Position numbers and translations under genes: made by a program. A stretch of DNA of 29,364 nucleotides from Apostichopus parvimensis. Its lineage: Eukaryota; Echinodermata; Holothuroidea; Aspidochirotida; Stichopodidae. The DNA lies in the NCBI GenBank assembly GCA_000934455.1, contig KN883906.1, positions 17,512 through 46,875 on the forward strand, given 5' to 3'. The notes under the pieces are model-generated. The model had not been told where the DNA came from, did not search any database, and saw only the letters and a program-made list of their open reading frames with translations. This document shows positions 1 through 9,828 of the stretch, piece after piece; positions within the stretch are counted from its first letter, which is position 1; the number at the start of each line of letters is the position of its first letter.

Positions 1-121
1 GATTATGAATTGTCAATTGTCAACAACACTGTAACTGGACGACATACATTAATCTTGGAGTGACTCAAACTGGGGGACCTTATGATTGGAAGGCACCGGC
101 GTTAACCACTGAGCTAACTTA
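1..121 (-). mobile_element. tRNA-derived SINE-like fragment
   Basis: Read on the minus strand, 116-106 gives TAGCTCAGTGG, a textbook Pol III A box, and 71-61 gives AGTTTGAGTCA, a degenerate B box (consensus GGTTCGANTCC). The boxes start about 45 nt apart, as in a tRNA. No seven-base-pair acceptor stem can be drawn and the B box is decayed, so this is not a working tRNA. The 3' part of the element (plus 1-48) is unrelated to tRNA and runs to the window edge, as expected for the body or tail of a tRNA-derived SINE. The true 3' end and any target-site duplication lie outside the window. A solitary tRNA pseudogene is the alternative. Confidence 0.6.
106..116 (-). promoter_or_regulatory. Pol III A box of the SINE-like element
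   Basis: TAGCTCAGTGG on the minus strand fits TRGYNNANNNG. Its partner B box is at 71-61. Confidence 0.55.
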
Positions 122-213
122 AATGTTGATTGTATGATATGGTGGCGCATTAATGATTCCAATAGTTATATTTTCCTTTTCATGTCGCTGACCTTTGATC
201 TCTCTGATATTTA

Positions 214-234
214 TGTTGTTGTTGTTGTTGTTGG
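214..234. repeat. (TGT)n microsatellite
   Basis: About six to seven tandem TGT triplets, followed by a looser TTG/GTT-rich stretch to about 250. Confidence 0.85.
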
Positions 235-302
235 CCTTGTTGGTGTTGCTGTAAATTGTGATTATGAAATTCAGGGTTTAGATCCCTATTTCGAGAGGCA
301 TT

Positions 303-738
303 TCAGTTATTGTGCGTTATTTATTTCTATGTTATCTTTGCTGTAGCGATCGACATTCATTGCAGTTATTGTGCATTATTTCCATGCTTTCCATGTTGCA
401 CGAATAACGGACTGTGCGGTTATTGTGCATTATTTCCATGCTTTCCATGTTGTACGAACAACACACTTTGCAGTTATTGTGCATTATTTCCATGCTTTCC
501 ATGTTGTACGAACAACGGACTTTGCAGTTATTGTGCATTATTTCAATGCTTTCCATTTTGTACGAACAACGGACTTTGCAGTTATTGTGTATTATTTCTA
601 TGCTTTCCATTTTGTACGAACAACGGACATTGCAGTTATTGTGTATTATTTCTATGCTTTCCATGTTGTACGAGCAACGGACATTGTAGTTATTGTGCAT
701 CATTTCTCTGTTGTCTATATTGTAACGAGGAGCAGACC
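303..738. repeat. 54-bp minisatellite, about seven units plus a degenerate leader
   Basis: Units start at 361, 415, 469, 523, 577, 631 and 685, each exactly 54 bp. 303-360 is a diverged 58-bp leader and the unit at 685 is decayed. Neighbouring units share variants (523 and 577 share TTTTG, 577 and 631 share GTGTATTATTTC), the pattern left by unequal exchange. Because 54 is a multiple of three and the unit has few stops, all three forward frames and one reverse frame stay open. One forward frame gives an 18-residue repeat CSYCALFPCFPCCTNNGL with five cysteines. That 165-codon frame opens at TTG and has no ATG before the array, which argues against translation of it from here. Confidence 0.9.
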
Positions 739-1875
739 TTTATAGAAATGCTTCGTTGCAAACCATTGGAAAGGATTTATTACGATTATATATTTATTTA
801 TACTTAACAGTGTTTATCTCTGCTCAGTCCTCTTAAGTCACTAACACACATACAACTCATATTTCTCTTACCTATAGTTTCTGCACGCTAGCAAGTGTTA
901 GCTGCGGGATATTATACTTATACGTTGCATGCATGGATGGATGGATGAATGCAAGTACATATAATAGGTTGACAAGCAATAGCAAGCAGTGGGCATGCAG
1001 TTGTTATATCCAGTATTCATTTGACATAGCTTTCCACCGTAAATGCGGTTAAATATGCCGGCTGCTTTTGTGCTTTCCCCCAAGGGAAATAGTTATAGAA
1101 TACCGACTTTCACTGAGAGCGCCAACTCTTAATTCCTCGAAAGAATGAATTTGTTATACTAAAGACGTCATAGTGTATAAAAAAAAGGTTTTTTTTTTTT
1201 TCTTTGTTTAGTTGCGTTCGTTTTAAAAAACAAAGGCATCAAGATCAAGTTAAATCATGCTATCGTTCCTGCTTCATTTTAGCAAAGTCCATCAAACAAC
1301 GAAACTATGCCACTGAAAACAAAGCATATTTATATTAATATCATCAAACAGTCCGATTTCTATGTCGTAATGACCTTGAAAATATCTCTCTGCGTAGATT
1401 TTGGAACAGTTTGCAAAAAATAACGAAAAATTTGAAGAAACTAATGAAATTTGGTTTATTGGTGATAATGTGAAAGCTTAGATTAATTGAAACGTTTTGT
1501 AAAAGCTCTTAATGTGATTATATCTACTACTCGTTCATGGAAATTCTATTAAATAAATTATATCTTACCGTTAATTAAGACTTGAAGTCTCTGGCTTTTA
1601 TGGTTGTGTCAAACTCATCTTTCCTTGTAGCACCGGAAGTAGATCAGTTTATGGTAACAAATATTTAGCGATATTATTTCTATTTTATTCTTTCTGATTT
1701 CTTCTATTACCGAAAACAAATGTAATAAAAAATAGTTTTACTTAAGAACAGTTGTACCGGTAACCTATCAATACTATAGTTTCAAAAGTATATCTTTGCT
1801 TTGGAATTCTCAAAACGTGGATTTGTCAGTGTAAACTATTACTGTCACAGTCATGTATGTATATCTGATATTCGA

Positions 1876-1890
1876 GGGGGGGGGGGGGGG
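1876..1890. repeat. poly-G homopolymer (15 G)
   Basis: An uninterrupted run of 15 G in an AT-rich region. Its length is likely variable between individuals and hard to sequence. Confidence 0.9.
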
Positions 1891-3522
1891 TGTTTAGTGT
1901 TTACAGTAGATAGATACCATGAATTACTGTCGATTTAACAAAGTAAAGAATTTATTTCCTAGACCAGATGGAGAAGTTAATAAAGGTAGTATTTAAGCCC
2001 CAAATCATTACTTAATATTTCACTTCAATTATTGGACTTTCCCTCTCTGAAGCCCGCGATTTATCGGTCACTCCAAATTCCCTCCACTGACGAAAAATAG
2101 TATATGCGATTTTAATTGTAGTATCAAATAAACATCCGAAAATTGCCACTGGCATTTTGCCCTCTAAGGAGCCCACACAATTTCACGATATGATACCTTA
2201 GTAAGCGCTACGAATCATTCAATCGGTTTCCTTTTGCTATTACAGCAATCAGTGACAGACGTCCTAGGATAAGTGCTTATCTCTTCTCATGCAGAGGAAA
2301 AAATGCATTCGCAAGTGACAAATGCTCATGATCATTTGAATTAATAATAATGTTTTGATCGTATGATCACACAAACCCCTTCTTTAACCTTCATAATGAT
2401 ATTGACCATAACACCTTTGCCCCTCTGGTGGTTTTGGATTTAAATGCAATTAGACTTGATTGAAAATGAAGGGGATTGTGCATAAACGGAAAAATTCCCA
2501 AATATAAAATCGAAACAGTGACATCTTTGTGATCTCGAGGAAATTCATCAATGAGTAGGCAATTTGATTCAATGACTACCTGTTGCACCCACTTTTATCA
2601 ATGAATTAAAATACCATTTAACACTTTTTACACTATTTTCACTTAATCCCACGCTTACAGAGTAATGGCATTATTTCTTTCATCCTTGAAAGTTGACTAC
2701 CCCATAACATCCCATCTCAACCCAACCTTCGATTCTTTCATAAAAACGGAAGCTACACATTGTTGGAAACGTTTCATGCAAACAAATTATTTCTGTCTGT
2801 TACTTGTTTGTGTGGAAAGGTGACGGAATGTCCAGAGATTTGAACAACCAAAAGTCTATATTCTAAAACTGAAAGAATCAAGTTGTATTTTATTTAAAAT
2901 TCCGCGCCATCTGCATTTCATATTTGCCAAGTTTATCTCAAATAAGATTGTTATTGATCAAACGCAAAGACCGCCTTCTAATTATTTTAATCTCATAAAG
3001 GGTTAATTGTAACGAGTAATGAAGGATTGCTTTTCGTTACCCAGACCTCTTTTTGATATTATAGTCACATGCAAAAGCAAATTTGAAATTTTCCCGGCAA
3101 AAGTAGTTGAATTTTTTCCTCAATTGTTTGGATTGAAAGATTGTAAATGAATTTAATGGTATGTGGCAAGAATATCATATTTAAGTATATCAGTCGAAAA
3201 TGTCAATAATCAACGTGCAATGCTGCTGGAGCTATATCTTTATGTAATATCATATCCTGAATAAACACAATTACGTTTTCATCGATCGCTTAATATGATT
3301 GCTAATCGACGATAATCCCGTTTCTGTGGTCAGTACTATGATAATGTCAATTGCACCAAAGAGGCGAAAGAGGTTTTGTCATCGTAAATTATTGATATGG
3401 CATTCTAAAGGGAATTGCTTCCTATTGGGAGGAAGAGCCGCATCCAAAACAAAATTAGTTGATTTTTATCAAGTCTATTTTAATACTTTCAGATGATTAT
3501 TTTGTTAATAAACACCCACTTT

Positions 3523-3530
3523 TGACGTCA
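3523..3530. promoter_or_regulatory. palindromic CRE (TGACGTCA) upstream of a TATA-like run
   Basis: A full 8-bp palindromic CREB/ATF site. About 38 bp further on is the imperfect palindrome AGACATAAATGTCT (3555-3568), running into TATATATG. This could be a promoter arrangement on the plus strand, but no open frame of substance follows, so promoter function is only a possibility. Confidence 0.2.
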
Positions 3531-5115
3531 CACAACCCACTCGATGGATGGAAGAGACATAAATGTCTATATATGCATTATCTACCATATCGACTTCATT
3601 ATATTACACTTCTCTTTTAACATTTATGGGTTTTTTTTTTAAAAACCCTAAAAATTTTCAAATCCAATATAAACTTGACCTCTCGCTGTGCTGTGCTGTT
3701 ACAGTATGATGGTACAGCTTCATACATTCGTAATAGATGGAACGATATATGATTTTTACACTACAAGACTAATTTCTTTATATTTTAACATACGAGTTTG
3801 AACTTTAGTTCCGTGTTAGATTGACGGGTCTTAATAACAATAGAAATGGGTATCGTTTCAGTTAATATATAACTTTGAAAATTGAGGGCTAAAATTAACA
3901 ATGTAAGCTATGATATTGTTTTCATCATCGTACCCTTAATTTGACAAGCAAATTTTGATTAAGTATTCTTTATTAGACTATATCTGGCAGTCATGTGACG
4001 TTTAACGTGAAGCTTACTTAATTCTACAACGCTTAAAGTAGGCCTAAATATGTCATTTAAGGTAACAAGTTTTCTTTTTCGTGGTGTTTTAACTATAATA
4101 ATATGCTGTACCAAGTAACTTGTTGCCATGAAATCTGACAGCATCTTACAATATATCCATGCCTTCACGATAAGTTCAATGCACAATATAAAATATGAAT
4201 TCCAATGCTAGCAAATATTACAATGATAGTTTAACCATATATCGACCGAGCGCCCTCATATTTTTTCATCTTATTAACATTTGAGATGGACAACGTACAT
4301 CTATAGTGTGGCTATTTCTATAGACTATTTCTTCATATTATTAACATATTATTAACATTAAATCATGAATTTTCATGGATTTTCTTTAATCTCATATTTG
4401 TCCAAAACAAATTTTCGAAAAGTGGTGAAAAAAGGTCAAGGAAGGTTTATTAGATAATATTTGTTAAGTATATTGACAATTTAAATTTAAGAAAGCCAGG
4501 ATACCATTTCTGAGTAGATATGCTATTTATTACTCTTTTGTCCAAACCATTATTTTTATCATTCCATTCGTTTACATTATCTAGTGCCGAGGTTGCACAA
4601 TACGCAATTAACAAACCCCCTCATTTTTCCCTATCCGCCTTCATTTTTGTTCTCCTAATCCATATATTACCAATTTCTATTTGAAATTATGAAGGTCTGA
4701 CGTAACTTATATTCATATACCGCACCGTATAAGGAATGGTATACAACGTTACTGAATAGCAAACGACAAGGTACAAAAATCAATAAGTTCATTATCTGGG
4801 GCTTCAAGTGACGAGATAATTGAGAACTTGATCCCATTTCCAGTGCAACTACAAATCAATGAAGAGCATTTTCGATTGAGGATTAGAAGAACACGATGAA
4901 GTATTTATTGCATTTCCTGTTCCGTTGATAACTTTACACTTCAACGCCTACCGTGACTTGAGGATAATGTAGCAGATTTTAAAGGGTATACAGATAAATC
5001 ACAACGATACACGGAGGCCAAAAATGGTTTCCAACTCTCTGCGGTGAACAGGTCTCATTTCATAAAACAAAGAACCGTCATGATTTTACGAGTCATTATC
5101 TCCTCGGGAGCTTTC

Positions 5116-5280
5116 AGGAAGACACATTCGTCCGCCCGTAGGACACTTCCAGGGAGACACATTCGTCCGCCCGTAGGACACTTCCAGGAAGACACATTCG
5201 TCCGCCCGTAGGACACTTCCAGGGAGACACATTCGTCCGCCCGTAGGACGCTTCCAAGAAGACACATTCGTCCGCCTGTA
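5116..5280. repeat. 35-bp tandem repeat, 4.7 units
   Basis: Units start at 5116, 5151, 5186, 5221 and 5256 (the last one partial). The first five bases alternate AGGAA, AGGGA, AGGAA, AGGGA, then AAGAA, so the array looks built from a 70-bp dimer. The unit core is GC-richer than the surrounding DNA. On the minus strand the array is open within a 101-codon frame, but 35 is not a multiple of three, so the peptide cycles through three frames (for example RADECVSLE, then GRTNVSSWK, then GGRMCLPGS). That argues for a DNA repeat rather than a protein repeat. Confidence 0.9.
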
Positions 5281-6298
5281 TTGTTACACGGTTGGAAACA
5301 CGTTTGCAGAAAACACAACGACATACTTAATTTTCTCATAAATTTAACGTTGTCTGTCATATGTCTTATAATACAACTATATGAAAATTGTAATAGAATT
5401 TGAGACTAGTTTGATATTAATTCACTCTAAACTAGCCAATGTCAAGGACACAAGGGCGCTCGTAAAATGTGGATTAAATGAAGAATAATTAGAAAATCTG
5501 TCAAATTTGTCCTTGCGAAAAGAACCCGTAGGCGCTTTTTCGCATATATTGAGATGCCGATGGGTTCTCTTTTGTAATCCTGTTTTATAGGCATAAAATA
5601 TAGCCGATGTAGGTATTTCGAAGCCTTGGCTTCATTTAAAGCACGTATATTGCATGCGTATGCTGATAACGGTTTCGTTCCATGTTCTGTAAAATTAAAC
5701 AAACTGACAAGCACAGTTAAATGAACGGTCTAAACAGGTTATTTCAAATTTGCAACAAATTATTTCTTCCTTTGTGTTTTTGTGTCAACTAAAGCGACTA
5801 AAATGAGACATGTTAAAAACCTAGTAGAAACATACTTAACACGATTAACTTGATTATATATATATGTAATGGGTTTTCAATTGTCAAGATTATACTATGT
5901 CACAATATTAAAATTATTTTCGGAGTCTAATTCGCAAGTAGAACATGTTGTTATTTTAATCCTTTGATCCAACTACAATAAAAATGACCAATAAAAAACC
6001 TGTCCAGGTCAGATGGCCTTGAAAACATTTAATACCTAAATCCATAACGTTTCATCAAATATATATATATATATATATGGATTAATTTTTGTATCCTAAC
6101 AGATAAATCTGTGGAATCAATGATAATGCATGACAATCAGAGATACCTTTATCATAACGAAGTTCATCTCATCCTTGTCTTGGAGATGCCTTTAAACAGC
6201 AATGTAAAATATAAAAAAATGTCTACATAGAACATTGGTTTTGTTTTTCTCTTCACTATTTATACTAACTGTTATACATCATTGGTTGTTATCCATTG
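5281..6298. other. AT-rich non-coding stretch
   Basis: It holds a 90-codon minus-strand frame (5714-5442) with no recognisable domain and an AT dinucleotide run at 6059-6078. I see nothing else supportable. Confidence 0.5.
6059..6078. repeat. (AT)n microsatellite
   Basis: Ten uninterrupted AT dinucleotides. Confidence 0.9.
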
Positions 6299-6690
6299 GC
6301 TGTTACACTGTTATACACTGTTATACACTGTTATACACTTTATAAACTGTTATACACTGTTATACACTGTTATACACTGTTATACACTGTTATACACTGT
6401 TATACACTGATATAAACTGTTATACACTGTTATACACTGTTATACACTTTTATATAAACTGTTATACACTGTTATACACTGTTATACACTGTTATACACT
6501 GTTATACACTGTTATACACTGTTATACACTGTTACACACTGTTATAAACTGTTATACACTGTTATACACTGTTATACACTGTTATAAACTGTTATACACT
6601 GTTATACACTGTTATACACTGTTATACACTGTTACACACTGTTATACACTGTTACACACTGTTATACATTGGCTGTTATACTTCATTGGT
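6299..6690. repeat. 10-bp tandem repeat (TGTTATACAC), roughly 36 units
   Basis: An almost uninterrupted decamer array. Variant units include TGTTACACAC, TGTTATAAAC, a TTTATAAAC near 6340, TGATATAAAC near 6409 and a longer TTTTATATAAAC near 6450. Both flanks carry related longer words: CTGTTATACATCATTGGTT before the array (about 6269-6287), ATTGGCTGTTA at its left edge, and ATTGGCTGTTATACTTCATT at its right edge. The decamer therefore appears to have expanded out of a longer local motif. The 10-bp period is close to one helical turn. Confidence 0.95.
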
Positions 6691-7130
6691 TAGATGCTAA
6701 CTGCCATGGGTTAGTGAAACGGTGCTTCCCACTCGCGTTTCCTATAGTATTATCCTTACCAGCTGTCCATATTTTAATATGTTGTACTAAGCGGTGTTTA
6801 ACATAAAGCTTTCCTTCGCTTGCTCCTACGTCGATTTAACCTTTCAATTACCATATCAATATTACGCTCTACTAACTAAGTCGAACAAACCAAGTCCTAC
6901 TGAGGTTACAAACTGTGCTTCTAAGTTTCATAGTCGAAGCAAGTCTTCGTCTGAATTGAAGAATGCAAGTCTAGAACTGTTGTCTGTAATACCAATTGTA
7001 CCATTAAAACAATTCATCTAATAAATAGTTTCTTATTAAAGCTACCGAAGACACATATAATTCTGTATATACTATAGCGTAGAGTTGACTATGTATCTAT
7101 CATTGCTGGTACTCATCCATTTCATTCATA
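6691..7130. other. unique sequence with a 75-codon plus-strand frame
   Basis: The frame at 6794-7021 is serine- and lysine-rich in its second half, has no domain I recognise and no convincing promoter. It is not called as a gene. Confidence 0.3.
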
Positions 7131-7481
7131 TCTTTCTCAATGGTGCGATACCGACTACGTCATGAAGACATCCCTATATTTATCTAAGACGGATTCTACG
7201 TCCCCTCTACGTCATCTCTAATGAATTACAAAATGACTTTTCGCAACAATTGATGGGATGAGTGTCAACTAAATTGAGCAAAAATCGCCTCGTCTCATTC
7301 CCCAGGAGGAAGATGCGATTTGATCTAATTTGTATTTCATTGGCTGCTAACTAGCTAACGGGCGTGTGACCAGTATTTGGCCGAGCAGTCTTCGTCTTTA
7401 CTCCGATATGCGACCAGAAACTGGCATTGAGTCGGCTGAAGTGTCAAGCCGTGATAGGTTCACAATGATATTACTTGGCAA

Positions 7482-7805
7482 ATGGTGACGAAAAAACACG
7501 GAAACTTTATGGTCAAATTGTCGTTTCTCAGGAATATGTACAAGGTTAGTATCGCGGATTTACAAAGGATCGCATGATGATTAGCTAGTTTGAGATTTCC
7601 TTCTGAGAGCAAAGTGGTTAATACGGTGGAAAGGATCTAAAGATTGGAAAATATTTCAGAGGACTTCATGTCGGAACTTGGCAGGATTGTTTACTAAGGA
7701 CACTTAGTCTTCGTCAGGTTTTCTTCGCAGTGCCAATTTTATTCAGCGAAGGAGGCCTGGATGACTCAATTAAGCTCTTCACAGAATATTGATTTCGCTG
7801 CTTGA
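7482..7805 (+). CDS. speculative two-exon small gene
   Basis: An ATG at 7482 opens 21 codons (basic, MVTKKHGNFMVKLS...) that reach AAG|GTTAGT at 7544/7545. The next good acceptor, TTTTCTTCGCAG, ends at 7730. Reading on in phase 0 from 7731 stays open for 24 codons to a TGA at 7803-7805. The phases agree and the acceptor has a proper pyrimidine tract, but the donor has T at +3, the exons are very short and a second frame after the acceptor is also open (18 codons). No family is recognised. Chance agreement is quite possible. Confidence 0.12.
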
Positions 7806-8270
7806 AACTGGCAAAATATCTGAATCCAACCTCTCGAGAAAAAAGGAAGAATTTGAATGGGAAAGAAGGATTGCTATTAGTGGATATTATGCCTAGCATC
7901 TTGCTTTTTTCTAATAATCGCAGCGTTGCATAAGCAGCATGTATGTGGAGAATTGTTACTAACAAAGTGTATGTTAAAACGTGCGTATGAATTCACAAAC
8001 TGTTTATATAAAAAAAAAATACTTTTAACAAACCTACTACAATAATCTTTCTTTGGAAATAAATGATGAGATGTACAAATTATCATTTGATGTTGCACTA
8101 ATGTGACATTCTCTCTGCAAACTTTGTCTATCATCAATGCAAATAAACCTAGATGGAATTTGTACTGCTGAGTGATGGGCGTCGCTTAATTGACAACGAT
8201 TCAATGCGGCACAGGTGTTCGTTTCCCGGGCGGTTAGGCACACACTTCCTTCTTGCTTACCTTTAAGCAG

Positions 8271-8396
8271 TTCTCTAACTTAGTACTGCAAACCGCGAAA
8301 GCAGTGTCTCGCAGTGAAGAGGAGTTTACAAGTCCGCTGTCTTTCATATTGCAACAGAGTTACAGAGTAGCTCGTTTTGGAAATACTTCACCGCCG
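8271..8396 (+). CDS. candidate internal exon, unknown protein
   Basis: A pyrimidine-rich acceptor ending TTTAAGCAG at 8270 is followed by exactly 42 open codons (beginning FSNLVLQTAK, ending GNTSPP) and a GTAAAT donor at 8397. The segment is phase 0 at both ends and has more balanced base composition than its surroundings. The same frame would also run on to a stop at 8433. I do not recognise the peptide, and no companion exon with matching phase is certain. Confidence 0.2.
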
Positions 8397-8548
8397 GTAA
8401 ATTCTTTTAACTTTATATTAGCAGAAGCTATGTAAAGTTGTGTTTTTGTTTTCAGTTTCATGGTTCACCTCGATATGAGTAGCGGATCACTCTAACGTGT
8501 TAGTTTGATTGTATAGCCAATTAACAATATGGAGAAGGTTTGTCGTGA

Positions 8549-8695
8549 AAAGGATTTTCTATTGTTGTGCTCGATTCTGATATTGTGAAATCACTATCCA
8601 CTGCGATACGACACTGGGAACAGTCACGGTTGTCTATATGCGTAAATGGAATTCGGGAAAAAGCATACAATATATTTGCAGCATACAAAGAATGG
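8549..8695 (+). CDS. candidate exon ending at a strong GTAAGT donor
   Basis: The frame from 8549 is open for 49 codons to TGG|GTAAGT at 8695/8696 and, if unspliced, stops at 8705. The peptide (LDSDIVKSLSTAIRHWEQS in its first half) has a soluble-protein composition. No good acceptor is visible at its 5' end, because an in-frame TGA lies at 8546 and the nearest AG lacks a pyrimidine tract. In another frame, an ATG at 8530 gives a 19-residue peptide. This may be an exon remnant or chance. Confidence 0.15.
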
Positions 8696-9442
8696 GTAAG
8701 TGGTTAATCAATGGTGGTTATTTACAGTGCACACGAAACAGTGGCATATAATATAACATGATGAATAATGTTATAGGCCTATCTCGTCTATACATGTACT
8801 AATATATAAGTTTTTATCAAGCTTCACAAGTGTAGATCCAGGATTTTATAAATAGGGGTGGGCGGTTGTTAGATGCTGGGGTCTGTGAGGCCTACTAAGT
8901 TCCGTGTAAGGGGTTTATAGCCTTCTTCTAAGGACCGTTACCAAGTAGTGAGGCTCACTAAGAGCTAATCACAGTATTTACGATCATGTTTCCAACGTGA
9001 ATTTGAATGAAGGCTAGTGTTTATAGTTAATGAACAGACACGAAGTATACCGGTATATCATACGAAATGAACGCTTCATCATTTCCTATTATTCATTCAA
9101 TGCCGCTATAGATCTTTACATTAACGTTAAATTAATATTTGGTATGTATACCTTTCATTTGTGTTTAGTTCATTAAATTGATTAATTTATAGTCTCTTGA
9201 ACGAGTACATAGTTTACGTGATGTCTGAATAACAGTACGACATTTAAATTCCATCCATATCTATAAGTCTGATAAGAATGGGGCTTTAGATAAAACAGCA
9301 TTTTTACTTATACAAAAGAAAACAATGTAAGTGATTGATTAGGTACGTAAATACGTTTTGTTGAATAAAGCACTTTACAACTCCATCAGGTCCCACTGGA
9401 CACCAGCTGTCGCAGCGCTCATCGTTCGCTCATGATTATCAT

Positions 9443-9452
9443 GTCACGTGAT
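9443..9452. promoter_or_regulatory. E-box of the USF/TFE type (GTCACGTGAT)
   Basis: The CACGTG core with GT and AT flanks fits the bHLH-zip preference. It is isolated, with no adjacent gene, so function is unproven. Confidence 0.15.
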
Positions 9453-9793
9453 AAGGTCATATGTCAACTAACTCACAGTACAAATTGTCAAGTTCTCGCA
9501 TTGCGAGTTGTGTTGCTACATATTTGGCAAAGAACTGTGTCCGATTTTCGTATGTCAAAGTTCATCACACGGTAGTTCTATGGAGATTATTTTCCACGCA
9601 CTAGAGTCATAACTGCCATAACATCTTAGTCTGTTACAGAAGAGAGTAGCAGATACAGGGGGAGTTACTTGGAGCAGCTTATGCATGTGGCTAGCAATTT
9701 TACCACATTTGCAGTGATACTTATATGAGAGACAGATCTAGTGACACACCTGGTGATAAGACTAACTGTGAACAACTTTCCCCTATCTCTCCG

Positions 9794-9828
9794 TCCCCTT
9801 CCCCTCCCCCTTCCCTTTTTCTCCCCCC
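9794..9828. repeat. 35-nt pure pyrimidine tract
   Basis: An uninterrupted C/T run within a wider pyrimidine-rich stretch (about 9780-9841). It is mostly C and lacks strong mirror symmetry. Confidence 0.85.

Larger units (their letters stand above)
746..5115. other. AT-rich non-coding stretch, no supported gene
   Basis: Only short frames (up to 75 codons) without recognisable domains occur here. Minor landmarks are an ATGG run near 930-945, a T-run with an adjacent A-rich segment near 1180-1230, a G15 homopolymer at 1876-1890, a small hairpin GGGTTTTT/AAAAACCC at 3628-3648 and a palindromic CRE at 3523-3530. Confidence 0.6.

Noticed and set aside
6299-6690. CRISPR-like array
   Set aside because: Units are 10 bp with no spacers and the DNA is eukaryotic; it is a simple tandem repeat. 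The 35-, 46- and 54-bp arrays also lack unique spacers.
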